Under the pieces are notes generated by a model. That model did not search any database. It was given only the letters and a program-made list of their open reading frames with translations, and was not told where the DNA came from. A DNA stretch of 64,000 bases. Source: Hyphomicrobiales bacterium. GTDB lineage: Bacteria; Pseudomonadota; Alphaproteobacteria; Rhizobiales; Rhizobiaceae. Location of the stretch: the NCBI GenBank assembly GCA_900466575.1, contig UBMP01000018.1, forward strand, positions 1 to 64,000, in the 5' to 3' direction. The translations under genes were made by a program, and so were the position numbers. Position 1 is the first letter of the stretch. Each line of letters begins with the position of its first letter. Shown piece after piece: positions 11,311 through 20,604 of this stretch.

Positions 11311-12906
11311 TTACTCTTCGATATCGACGCCGTCGAAGCGGTGCGAACCGAGCGGATCCTGAAGGTAGCCCTTGACCTTCGCGGACATCGGCAGAACGAC
11401 CAGTGAGTGCGCAATGGTCGCCCACGGAGCCTGCGCCTTGAAGATCGCCTGCGCGTGTTCATAAAGCTTGGTACGCTCGGCCTTGTCGGAAATCTCGGCG
11501 GCCTTCTTGACCACCTCGCTGAACGACTTGTCGCACCATGCAGCCTTGTTGCCGGAACCAACCGCATCGCAGCTCAAGAGCGGCGTCACGAAGTTATCGG
11601 GATCGCCGTTGTCTCCCGTCCAGCCGGCGAGAACGGCACCGTCATGCTTGGGGTCAGCGGCAAGCTTGAGGTACTGCGTCCAGTCATAGGAGACGATCTC
11701 GACAGCGACACCGACCTTGGCGAAATCGGCCTGGATCAGTTCCGCCATGCGACGCGCATTCGGGTTGTAAGGCCGAGCCACGGGCATGGCCCAGATCTTC
11801 ATCTTCAGATCCTTGACGCCAGCCTTCTCCAGCATCGCCTTGGCGGCTGCCGGATCGTACTTGTCGTCTTCGGTCTTGGTGTCATAGGACCACATGGTCG
11901 GCGGGATGGGATTTTTCGCAATCTCCCCAATGCCCGGATAGACCGCTTCGAGGATGCTCTTCTTGTTGATGGCCATGTTGAGAGCCTTGCGCACCTCAAC
12001 CTTGTCGAAGGGCGGCTGCGTCGTATTGTAAGCCAGATAGCCGATATTGAGGCCGGGCTGCTCCATGACGGTCAGAGACTTGTCGCCCTTCAGCCCCGGA
12101 ATGTCGGCGGGCGCCGGCGCATTGGCAACATGGCATTCGCCTGCCTTGAGGCGCTGCATGCGCACGGCGGCATCCGGCGTAATCGCGAAGACGAGATCGT
12201 CGATCTTCTGCTTGCCGTCCCAATAGTCGGGATTGGCCTTGTAGCGGATGACAGCGTCCTGCTGATAGGCAACGAAGGTGAACGGCCCAGTCCCAAGTGG
12301 CTTCTGGTTGAGCTGGATCATATTCTTGTCCGCGGCCAGCTTGTCGGCGTATTCCTTCGACATGACGGATGCGAAATCCATTGCCAGATCGGCAAGCATG
12401 GGCGCATTCGGCGACGTCAGCGTCAGCTTGACCGTGTTGTCGTCAACCTTCTCCCAGGACGTGATGAGCTTCGGCAAAGACATGTCCGAATAGTATGTAT
12501 AGTCGCCGCCATTCACATAGGTGTGATAGGGATTGTCCTTGTTGCTCATGCGGTCGAAGGTGAAAATCACATCGTCGGCATTAAAGTCCCGTGTCGGCGT
12601 GAAAAAGTCCGTCGTCTGGAATTTGACGCCCTTGCGCAACTTGAACGTATAGACAAGTCCATCGGGCGAAATCGTCCAGCTCTCGGCAAGACCGGGAACA
12701 ACGTCCGTCGTGCCCCGCTTGAACTCGACAAGCCGATTGTAAACCGGCTTCGAGGAGGCATCGAACGTGGTGCCGGATTCAGACAGCCCCGGATCAAACC
12801 CCTCGGGCGATCCCTCGGAGCAGTAGACCAGCGTCTTGGACCATGCGGAGGTTGCAAAGGCGGAGGCCAGCGCCGAAGCGGCCAGCAGAAGAGCCAATTT
12901 TTTCAT
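11311..12906 (-). CDS. dppA: Periplasmic dipeptide-binding protein DppA
   Basis: A 531-residue SBP family 5 protein with a signal peptide (MKKLALLLAASALASAFATSAWS). The mature start KTLVYCSEGSPEGFDPGL, the stretch GTTFDASSKPVYNRLVEFKRGTT, the region around NPYHTYVNGGDY, and WTGDNGDPDNF closely follow E. coli DppA, so dipeptide binding is a well-supported call. Known DppA proteins also carry delta-aminolevulinate and heme. It is the first gene of dppABCDF and is divergent from obgE; the 237-base gap upstream should hold both promoters. Confidence 0.93.
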   Translation of the reverse strand: MKKLALLLAASALASAFATSAWSKTLVYCSEGSPEGFDPGLSESGTTFDASSKPVYNRLVEFKRGTTDVVPGLAESWTISPDGLVYTFKLRKGVKFQTTDFFTPTRDFNADDVIFTFDRMSNKDNPYHTYVNGGDYTYYSDMSLPKLITSWEKVDDNTVKLTLTSPNAPMLADLAMDFASVMSKEYADKLAADKNMIQLNQKPLGTGPFTFVAYQQDAVIRYKANPDYWDGKQKIDDLVFAITPDAAVRMQRLKAGECHVANAPAPADIPGLKGDKSLTVMEQPGLNIGYLAYNTTQPPFDKVEVRKALNMAINKKSILEAVYPGIGEIAKNPIPPTMWSYDTKTEDDKYDPAAAKAMLEKAGVKDLKMKIWAMPVARPYNPNARRMAELIQADFAKVGVAVEIVSYDWTQYLKLAADPKHDGAVLAGWTGDNGDPDNFVTPLLSCDAVGSGNKAAWCDKSFSEVVKKAAEISDKAERTKLYEHAQAIFKAQAPWATIAHSLVVLPMSAKVKGYLQDPLGSHRFDGVDIEE

Positions 12907-12978
12907 GGCGATTTTTCCCAGTTATATTTTTGGTTTCGCCCGTTGCCTCGGGCTTGGAGGCAAGGAAACCTTATTTAG

Positions 12979-14280
<1,302 letters not shown>

Positions 14281-15426
14281 GTGACAATGCCCGTAAAGCG
14301 CAAGAAACCCTCCGGCTGCAAACGCATCGTCATCAAGATCGGCTCGGCGCTGCTGGTAGATCGTAAGTCGGGACTTAAGAAAGCGTGGCTCGACTCGGTC
14401 TGCGAAGATATCGCAGCGCTCCGCAAGGCGGGCGTCGAGGTTCTCGTGGTTTCCTCCGGTGCGATTGCCATGGGCCGCACCGTCCTCGACCTGCCGTCGG
14501 GCATCCTGAAGCTCGAGGAAAGCCAGGCTGCTGCCGCCGTCGGGCAGATCGCGCTGGCCCGTGCCTGGACCGAAAGCCTGTCCTTCCATTCCATCATCGC
14601 CGGCCAGATCCTGCTGACGCTGGGCGACACGGAAGAGCGCCGCCGCTATCTCAACGGCCGCGAGACGATGAACCAGCTACTGAGGCTTGGCGCAGTCCCG
14701 ATCATCAACGAGAACGACACGGTCGCCACGACCGAAATCCGCTATGGCGACAACGACCGCCTCGCTGCCCGCGTCGCGACCATGGTCGGCGCGGACCTGC
14801 TGGTTCTTCTTTCTGATATCGACGGTCTCTACACCGCGCCCCCGCATCTCGACCCGGACGCGAAGCTGATTGAGGAAATCCCGGCAATCACGCCCGAGAT
14901 CGACGCCATGGCCGGCGGGCCGGCCTCGGAACTGTCGCGCGGCGGCATGCGCACCAAGATCGACGCCGGCAAGATCGCCACCTCGGCCGGCTGCGCCATG
15001 ATCATCGCCAGCGGCAAGCCCGACCATCCGCTCGCCCTCATCGAGGCTGGCGGCCGCCATTCCTGGTTCACCGCCTCGGGCAATCCGTCCACGGCGCGCA
15101 AGACCTGGATTGCCGGCAAGCTGCAACCGGCCGGCAGGATTCGGGTGGACGAAGGCGCCGAAAAGGCGCTCTTCTCCGGCAAGAGCCTGCTGCCCGCCGG
15201 CGTCAAGGCACTGGAGGGCGATTTCACCCGTGGCGACACGGTGGCCATCGTCACCATGTCCGGAACCGAGATCGCACGCGGTCTGTCTGCCTATGATGCG
15301 GACGAAGCACGCCAGATTCTCGGCAAGAAAAGCAGTGAAATCGCCGAGATTCTCGGCTATGCAGGCCGCTCTGCCATGGTCCATCGCGACGATCTCGTGA
15401 TGACCGCAGCGCGGGAAAAGGCTTGA
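14281..15426 (+). CDS. proB: Glutamate 5-kinase
   Basis: A 381-residue enzyme that phosphorylates glutamate in the first step of proline synthesis. The amino-acid-kinase domain shows [41 protein letters not shown] and SDIDGLYT. The C-terminal PUA domain (about residues 285-370) includes GVKALEGDF and YDADEARQI. Translation probably starts at the GTG at 14281, directly after the obgE stop, or at the ATG two codons later. The gene is coupled to obgE upstream and to proA 30 bases downstream. Confidence 0.93.
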   Translation: MTMPVKRKKPSGCKRIVIKIGSALLVDRKSGLKKAWLDSVCEDIAALRKAGVEVLVVSSGAIAMGRTVLDLPSGILKLEESQAAAAVGQIALARAWTESLSFHSIIAGQILLTLGDTEERRRYLNGRETMNQLLRLGAVPIINENDTVATTEIRYGDNDRLAARVATMVGADLLVLLSDIDGLYTAPPHLDPDAKLIEEIPAITPEIDAMAGGPASELSRGGMRTKIDAGKIATSAGCAMIIASGKPDHPLALIEAGGRHSWFTASGNPSTARKTWIAGKLQPAGRIRVDEGAEKALFSGKSLLPAGVKALEGDFTRGDTVAIVTMSGTEIARGLSAYDADEARQILGKKSSEIAEILGYAGRSAMVHRDDLVMTAAREKA

Positions 15427-15456
15427 GACGACATCTTCAAGCGAAAGGATGAGACG

Positions 15457-16743
15457 ATGTTGGACGGAACGAAGGACAAGGCCGCAGTCGAGACGCTTAT
15501 GCTCGAAATCGGGCAAAAAGCCCGCGCCGCCGCCCGACCGTTGAGCATCGCCTCCGCCGAACGCAAACACGCGGCGCTGACCGCCATGGCCTCCTATATC
15601 ATGGCCGACATGGACAAGATCCTCGCCGCCAATGCACTCGATCTCGAAAACGCCCGCGAGACCGGCATGGCCGCCTCCTTCATCGATCGCCTGACGCTGA
15701 CCGAAACCCGCATCCGCGACATGGCGAACGGCATCCGCGCGATTGCCGAACTGAAGGACCCCGTGGGCGAAGTGATCGCCGAATGGGACCGCCCGAACGG
15801 CCTCCATATCGAGCGCGTCCGCACGCCTCTTGGCGTCATCGGCGTCATCTATGAAAGTCGTCCGAACGTGACGGCAGACGCCGGTGCGCTTTGCCTCGCC
15901 GCCGGCAATGCCGTTATCCTGCGTGGCGGATCGGACTCGATCAACTCGTCGCAGGCGATCCATGCCTGCCTCGTGCGCGGCCTGAAGGATGCCGGCCTGC
16001 CGGAAGCCGCGATCCAGATGGTGCCCACGACAGACCGCGCTGCCGTCGGCGCGATGCTCGCCGGCCTTGGCGGCAATCTCGACGTCATCGTGCCGCGCGG
16101 CGGCAAGAGCCTCGTCGCCCGCGTCCAAACCGAAGCCCGCGTGCCGGTCTTCGCGCATCTGGAAGGCATCTGCCATCTCTATATCGACAAGTCGGCCAAG
16201 CTCGACATGGCAGTGGAGATCGCCGTCAACGCCAAGATGCGCCGCACCGGCATCTGCGGTTCTGCCGAAACGCTGCTCGTGGACCGCGCCTGCGCTGCAA
16301 CGCATCTGAAGCCGATCCTCGAAGCGCTCGCCGCAAAGGGTTGCGAAATCCGAGCTTCGGAAGAAGTGATGGCCCTCGTGCCGAACCTCAAGCCCGCCAC
16401 GGAAGAAGACTGGTCGACCGAATATCTCGACGCGATCATCTCCGTCGCCCTCGTGGACGGCATCGGCGGCGCGATCGAGCATATCGCCCGCTATTCCTCG
16501 AACCACACGGAAGCCATCGTCGCGGAAGATGCGAGCGCGGTTGAGCGCTTCTTCAACGAGATCGACAGCGCCATCCTCCTCCACAATGCCTCGACGCAAT
16601 TTGCCGATGGCGGCGAATTCGGCATGGGCGCGGAAATCGGCATCGCCACCGGCAAGATGCATGCCCGCGGCCCGGTCGGCGTCGAGCAGCTCACCTCGTT
16701 CAAATACCGGGTGCGCGGCAACGGCCAGGTAAGGCCGGGCTGA
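15457..16743 (+). CDS. proA: Gamma-glutamyl phosphate reductase
   Basis: A 428-residue NADPH-dependent reductase for the second step of proline synthesis. The catalytic cysteine is in [14 protein letters not shown], the nucleotide-binding region is near [15 protein letters not shown] and [12 protein letters not shown], and the C-terminus has [15 protein letters not shown] and [17 protein letters not shown] clear AAAGGATGAGACG precedes the ATG. Its place after proB is the standard arrangement. Confidence 0.95.
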   Translation: MLDGTKDKAAVETLMLEIGQKARAAARPLSIASAERKHAALTAMASYIMADMDKILAANALDLENARETGMAASFIDRLTLTETRIRDMANGIRAIAELKDPVGEVIAEWDRPNGLHIERVRTPLGVIGVIYESRPNVTADAGALCLAAGNAVILRGGSDSINSSQAIHACLVRGLKDAGLPEAAIQMVPTTDRAAVGAMLAGLGGNLDVIVPRGGKSLVARVQTEARVPVFAHLEGICHLYIDKSAKLDMAVEIAVNAKMRRTGICGSAETLLVDRACAATHLKPILEALAAKGCEIRASEEVMALVPNLKPATEEDWSTEYLDAIISVALVDGIGGAIEHIARYSSNHTEAIVAEDASAVERFFNEIDSAILLHNASTQFADGGEFGMGAEIGIATGKMHARGPVGVEQLTSFKYRVRGNGQVRPG

Positions 16744-16746
16744 CGC

Positions 16747-17373
16747 GTGGAGACAGAAGCGGCTCTTTCCGATCGCTATCTCACCATGCCGCACACCGAG
16801 CGCGGCATGGTCATCGGCCTGTTCGGCGGCTCCTTCAACCCGCCACATGAGGGCCACAAGCTCGTCGCCGAAATCGCGCTGAAACGCTTAGGCCTCGACC
16901 GTCTCTGGTGGATGGTCACGCCCGGCAACCCGCTCAAAAGCCATAACGGTCTCGCCCCGCTTGCCGAACGCATCGCCGCGTGCGAGGCGATGGCAACCGA
17001 CCCGCGCATTCAGGTCACGGCCTTCGAGAAGCGCATGAACAACAGTTACACCGCCGAAACGCTGGCGGCCGTGAAGGCGCGCAACCCGGATTGCCACTTC
17101 GTCTGGATCATGGGCGCCGACAATCTCAAGACCTTCCACCGCTGGCAAAAGTGGCAGGACATCGCCGCCACCTACCCCATCGCCGTCATCGACCGCCCCG
17201 GCTCGACGCTCGCCTATCTCTCCTCCAAGATGGCCAAGACCTTCGACTACGCCCGCGTGGACGAACAGGAAGCCCGCGCCCTGCCCTTCCGCAAGGCCCC
17301 CGCTTGGACCTTCATTCATGGGCCAAGATCGACGCTGAGTTCGACCTCGATCCGGGCGAAGAACGGTCAATGA
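16747..17373 (+). CDS. nadD: Nicotinate-nucleotide adenylyltransferase
   Basis: A 208-residue enzyme that adenylylates nicotinate mononucleotide in NAD synthesis. GLFGGSFNPPHEGH is the nucleotidyltransferase T/HxxH motif, WWMVTPGNPLK binds the nicotinate nucleotide, and the second ATP motif appears as STLSSTSIRAK at the C-terminus. The likely start is the GTG at 16747, four bases after the proA stop; the ATG at 16786 (MPHTERGM) is the alternative. Rhizobial homologues have a short extension before that Met, which favours the GTG. Confidence 0.9.
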   Translation: METEAALSDRYLTMPHTERGMVIGLFGGSFNPPHEGHKLVAEIALKRLGLDRLWWMVTPGNPLKSHNGLAPLAERIAACEAMATDPRIQVTAFEKRMNNSYTAETLAAVKARNPDCHFVWIMGADNLKTFHRWQKWQDIAATYPIAVIDRPGSTLAYLSSKMAKTFDYARVDEQEARALPFRKAPAWTFIHGPRSTLSSTSIRAKNGQ

Positions 17374-17377
17374 GGTA

Positions 17378-17426
17378 CCCTCTTCTCCCCTCGGGGAGAA
17401 GATGTCCGAAGGACAGATGAGGGGGC
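17378..17426. repeat. RIME-like palindromic element (type with TTCTCCCC/GGGGAGAA)
   Basis: The sequence is CCCTCTTCTCCCCtcGGGGAGAAG followed by the smaller palindrome TGTCCgaaGGACA and GATGAGGGGGC. The same element, slightly diverged, lies in frame inside ftsY at 47842-47894. It directly follows the nadD stop. Confidence 0.75.
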
Positions 17427-17459
17427 GGCACCAACCTAAAACGTTCCAGATTGATCTTG

Positions 17460-17641
17460 AAAAGACCCCTCCCCAACCCTCCCCACAAGGGGGAGGGAGA
17501 GTGACCGTCGCGGCCAGCCGCCCCTTGGTCTTACATAGGCCTAGGAGAGATGGACGACTCCGACAGCTATGAAAGCCCGGCTAAAGCGCCCCACTCGTCT
17601 CCCCCCTTGTGGGGGAGATGGCGGCAGCCAGAGGGGGTCTT
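17460..17641. repeat. Composite palindromic element with terminal inverted repeats (copy 1)
   Basis: The element begins AAAGACCCCTCCCC and ends GCCAGAGGGGGTCTT, so its ends are inverted repeats of about 11 bases. Inside each end is a palindrome, CTCCCCacaaGGGGGAG on the left and TCTCCCCCcttgtGGGGGAGA on the right, around a unique centre. Related copies lie at 35973-36082 and 36816-36985. With the preceding element it fills the gap between nadD and the next ABC-F gene. Confidence 0.75.
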
Positions 17642-17723
17642 GGCCGCAAACGCAAACGCGCAAGACTTGCCCCAGCCGACATCAGCCCCTATCTTAAACC
17701 CCAGACAAACAGGAGCTGAACCG

Positions 17724-17846
17724 ATGAACACGATGCCGAAGACCCCGCTTTCGCCCGTCTTTGCTTCCGTGTCTCAGGTTCATCATGTCCACGCGCTCGT
17801 CCTCCCCCACCGTCACGCTCACCGGCCTTTCCGCAGCCACGCCTGA
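17724..17846 (+). CDS. Possible upstream ORF overlapping the ABC-F start
   Basis: A 40-codon frame starting ATG AAC ACG ATG with a strong ribosome binding site (AACAGGAGCTGAACCG, AGGAG eight bases before the ATG). It overlaps the first 62 bases of the downstream ABC-F gene in another frame. The peptide, MNTMPKTPLSPVFASVSQVH and onward, has a His- and Arg-rich end. Nothing resembles a known protein. The better ribosome site in front of it than in front of the ABC-F ATG suggests it may be a leader that controls ABC-F translation, but chance is possible. Confidence 0.35.
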   Translation: MNTMPKTPLSPVFASVSQVHHVHALVLPHRHAHRPFRSHA

Positions 17847-19404
17847 CGGCCACACCCTCTTTAAAAACCTCGACCTGAGCTTCGGCTCCGAGCGCACTGG
17901 CCTTGTCGGCCGCAACGGCACGGGCAAAACGACGCTGCTGGAGCTGATAGCAGGCCTTCGCGAGCCCGCCATCGGTACCATCCAGCGGCGCGGCTCGATC
18001 GGTTATCTGCGCCAATGGCCGGACATCGCCGACAATGCCACCGTCGCGGAAGCCATGGGCCTCGCGGACCACCTCGCACTCTTCCGCCGCGGACTGTCCG
18101 GCGAGGCGACATCCGACGAACTGGACCTCATCGACTGGACCATCGAGGCCGAGATGGAGGCAGCGCTTGCCCGCCTCGGCCTCGCAGACCTCGATCCAGA
18201 TCGGCCCTTCAAACAACTCAGCGGCGGCGAACAGACACGTGCGCGACTGGCCGGTCTCCTCACGCAGAAGCCGGATTTCTTGGCCATGGACGAGCCGACC
18301 AATCATCTCGACCGCGCCGGGCGCGCCTTCATCGCCGAGATCGTGGAGAGCTTCAAAGGCGGCCTCCTGATCGTCAGCCATGACCGCGAACTGCTGGAGC
18401 GCATGGACCGCATCGTCGAAATCACCACGCTCGGCGTCACCGTCTGGGGCGGCAATTACAGCTTTTACCGGGCGGAAAAGGCCCGCGCCACGGAGCGTGC
18501 CGAGGGCGAACTCGCCTCCGCCCGCCAGCATGCCGACCGCACCGCCCGCGACATCGAGGCCGCCCGCCAGCGCAAGGAAAAGCGCGACGCCGTCGGAAAG
18601 AAGGGCCGCGCCAGCGCCGGCCAGCCCAAAATCCTGCTGGATGCCGCCAAGGAACGCGCAGAAGGTTCCGCCGGCGGAGTCGGCCGTCTGGCGCTGCGCC
18701 AGCAGGCGGAGGCCGAGGATCGGTTGAGTTCCGCCAAGGAGGCGGTGGAGCGCGCCCGCAAGCTCGATTTCCATGTCAGCGGCACGGAGCTTCCCGCCGG
18801 CAAGATCGTGCTCTCCATAGAAGACCTGACCGGCGGCCCGCCGCAGAACCCGCGTGCTATCCAAGGCCTCTCGCTGACCGTCACCGGCGCCGAACGGATT
18901 GCATTGGAGGGCCCGAACGGCGCGGGCAAGACCACGCTTCTGCGCCTCATCGCCGGCCAGCTCGCCGCCGCCACCGGCCGGATTCACTGCCCCGTCCCGC
19001 TCGCCTATCTCGACCAGCGCGCCGCGATCCTCGATTTCGGCATGAGCCTCGTTGAAAATTTCCGCCGCCTCAATCCCGGTGCGACCGACAACGCAGCCTA
19101 TGCGGCGCTCGCCCGCTTTCACTTCCGCAACGAGGCGGCGCGGCTGACGCCGGCAACGCTCTCCGGCGGCGAGCGTCTACGCGCCGCGCTCGCCTGCGCC
19201 ATCGGCGGCGAAGACCCGGCCGGCCTGCTGCTACTGGACGAGCCGGTCAACCATCTCGACATCGAATCGGTCGAGGCGGTGGAGGATGCGTTGAACGCCT
19301 ATCGCGGCGCCTTCATCGCCGTCAGCCACGACGCAGCCTTTCTCGCGAACATTGGTGTCACCCGGCGAATTTCCCTTGAAAAACGCGGCTCCGGGCTTAA
19401 TTGA
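17785..19404 (+). CDS. ABC-F family ATPase (second)
   Basis: A 539-residue protein with twin ABC ATPase domains and no membrane segments. Domain 1: GRNGTGKTT, LSGGEQTRARLAGLL and LAMDEPTNHLD. Domain 2: GPNGAGKTT, LSGGERLRAALACAI and LLLDEPVNHLD. The linker (about residues 235-330) is rich in Ala, Arg and Lys. It differs from the first ABC-F protein in this window in having a shorter, more diverged second domain and an R-rich linker. The start is the ATG before STRSSSPTVTL; a TTG eight codons upstream is less likely. ABC-F proteins act on the ribosome; the specific role is unknown. Confidence 0.88.
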   Translation: MSTRSSSPTVTLTGLSAATPDGHTLFKNLDLSFGSERTGLVGRNGTGKTTLLELIAGLREPAIGTIQRRGSIGYLRQWPDIADNATVAEAMGLADHLALFRRGLSGEATSDELDLIDWTIEAEMEAALARLGLADLDPDRPFKQLSGGEQTRARLAGLLTQKPDFLAMDEPTNHLDRAGRAFIAEIVESFKGGLLIVSHDRELLERMDRIVEITTLGVTVWGGNYSFYRAEKARATERAEGELASARQHADRTARDIEAARQRKEKRDAVGKKGRASAGQPKILLDAAKERAEGSAGGVGRLALRQQAEAEDRLSSAKEAVERARKLDFHVSGTELPAGKIVLSIEDLTGGPPQNPRAIQGLSLTVTGAERIALEGPNGAGKTTLLRLIAGQLAAATGRIHCPVPLAYLDQRAAILDFGMSLVENFRRLNPGATDNAAYAALARFHFRNEAARLTPATLSGGERLRAALACAIGGEDPAGLLLLDEPVNHLDIESVEAVEDALNAYRGAFIAVSHDAAFLANIGVTRRISLEKRGSGLN

Positions 19405-19494
19405 GAGCGCAGGGAACAAAAACGGCACAGGCCAAGTTCTGTATCCGCAGAACTGACTTCTTGAAAGCTTCGCATTTTGGTGCGTATCATCCTA

Positions 19495-19513
19495 TTGCGA
19501 TTGTGAATCGCAA
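19495..19513. promoter_or_regulatory. Perfect 8-bp inverted repeat upstream of rsfS
   Basis: TTGCGATT-gtg-AATCGCAA is a perfect palindrome, 38 bases before the inferred start of rsfS and 91 bases past the ABC-F stop. A short T-run (19528-19532) follows about 15 bases later, too far for a classical terminator. It could be a regulator-binding site or a weak terminator. Confidence 0.4.
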
Positions 19514-19550
19514 CGTGACGTGCTGTGTTTTTGGATAGAAAGGCAAACCT

Positions 19551-19964
19551 CTGACAACAGTACATATCAAGGGAACTGCCCCCCGCAGCCTCCCACGGAG
19601 CAAGGACACTGGCGTCGAAGCCGCCGCCCGCGCTCTTCAACTGGTTATTGGCAGTCTCGAAGACTCCAAGGCCGAAGATATCGTCACCATCGACATTGCC
19701 GGGAAATCGGCGCTGGGAGATTACATGATTGTAGTCTCCGGGCGATCGAACCGCCATGTCAGCGCCATTGCCGATCACCTCATCACCGATCTCAAGGACG
19801 AAGGCTTCGGGTCTCCCCGGGTCGAAGGTCTGGAGACGGGCGATTGGGTCCTGATCGACACGGGCGACATTATCGTGCATGTGTTCCGTCCGGAAATCCG
19901 GGAGTTCTACAACATCGAAAAGATGTGGCAGGCTCCGGATATGGAAGACGGCAGGCTGCACTAG
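19551..19964 (+). CDS. rsfS: Ribosomal silencing factor RsfS (CTG start)
   Basis: A 137-residue RsfS/Iojap protein, which binds ribosomal protein L14 and blocks subunit joining in starvation. The core shows LEDSKAEDIVTIDIAGKSALGDYMIVVSGRS split across the early domain, then HVSAIADHLI, GDWVLIDTGDIIVHVF, and REFYNIEKMW. The frame runs from a TAG at 19536 and has no ATG, GTG or TTG before an internal ATG at 19725, which would delete the conserved first helix and strand. The CTG at 19551 has AAAGG eight bases upstream and gives LTTVHIKGTAPRSLP, which fits the family N-terminus as I remember it (MTTVHxKG). It precedes rlmH, the common pairing. Confidence 0.82.
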   Translation: MTTVHIKGTAPRSLPRSKDTGVEAAARALQLVIGSLEDSKAEDIVTIDIAGKSALGDYMIVVSGRSNRHVSAIADHLITDLKDEGFGSPRVEGLETGDWVLIDTGDIIVHVFRPEIREFYNIEKMWQAPDMEDGRLH

Positions 19965-20024
19965 GTCGGCGCGGATCGCGCTTGTCTTGCAGCAGTCATG
20001 CGATGACGATGTGAGGTAGGCGTT

Positions 20025-20507
20025 ATGCGGGTTGGACTTTTCGCTGTGGGACGGCTCAAGGCCGGACCGGAGAAGGATCTTGCGGCGCGTTATCTTGACC
20101 GCTTTGCAAAGGCCGGACCTGCCATCGGCCTTGAATTCTCCCGCGTTGTCGAAGTCCAGGAAAGCCGCCTGCCGCAGCCAGAAGGCCGCAAGCGCGAAGA
20201 AGCCGGCATGCTGGACAAGGCATTGCCGGAAGGCGCCGTTCTCATTCTGCTCGACGAGCGCGGCAAGGCGCTGGGCTCGGAGGATTTCGCCAACCTCATC
20301 GGCCGCTATCGCGACGACGGCAAGCGCGACCTGATGATCGCCATCGGCGGCGCGGATGGCCTCGATCCCGATCTTGTCGCCCGCGCCGATGCGCAGATCT
20401 GCTTCGGCAAGATGACCTGGCCGCACCAACTCGTGCGCATCATGGCCGCCGAACAACTTTACCGCGCCGTCACCATTCTCTCAGGCCACCCCTATCACCG
20501 GGCGTGA
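20025..20507 (+). CDS. rlmH: 23S rRNA pseudouridine-1915 N3-methyltransferase RlmH
   Basis: A 160-residue SPOUT methyltransferase. The C-terminal knot region has LMIAIGGADGLDPDLVARAD and the SAM-binding tail MTWPHQLVRIMAAEQLYRAVTI, ending GHPYHRA with the conserved YHRx end. It modifies m3-Psi1915 on assembled 70S ribosomes. It lies 60 bases after rsfS, as in most proteobacteria. Confidence 0.95.
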   Translation: MRVGLFAVGRLKAGPEKDLAARYLDRFAKAGPAIGLEFSRVVEVQESRLPQPEGRKREEAGMLDKALPEGAVLILLDERGKALGSEDFANLIGRYRDDGKRDLMIAIGGADGLDPDLVARADAQICFGKMTWPHQLVRIMAAEQLYRAVTILSGHPYHRA

Positions 20508-20604
20508 CCGACTTCGGTCACAATCGCCACGCACAAGCTTGCCGAAGGTTTGGTATTCTAAGCTGCCCGCTTCAGAAAAGAGCGGCTGGAGCTCAAGACA
20601 CGAC

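Noticed and set aside
14677-16857. 726-codon minus-strand ORF opposite proB and proA
   Set aside because: It is antisense to two clearly identified enzymes and has only Asp/His/Gly-rich shadow composition.
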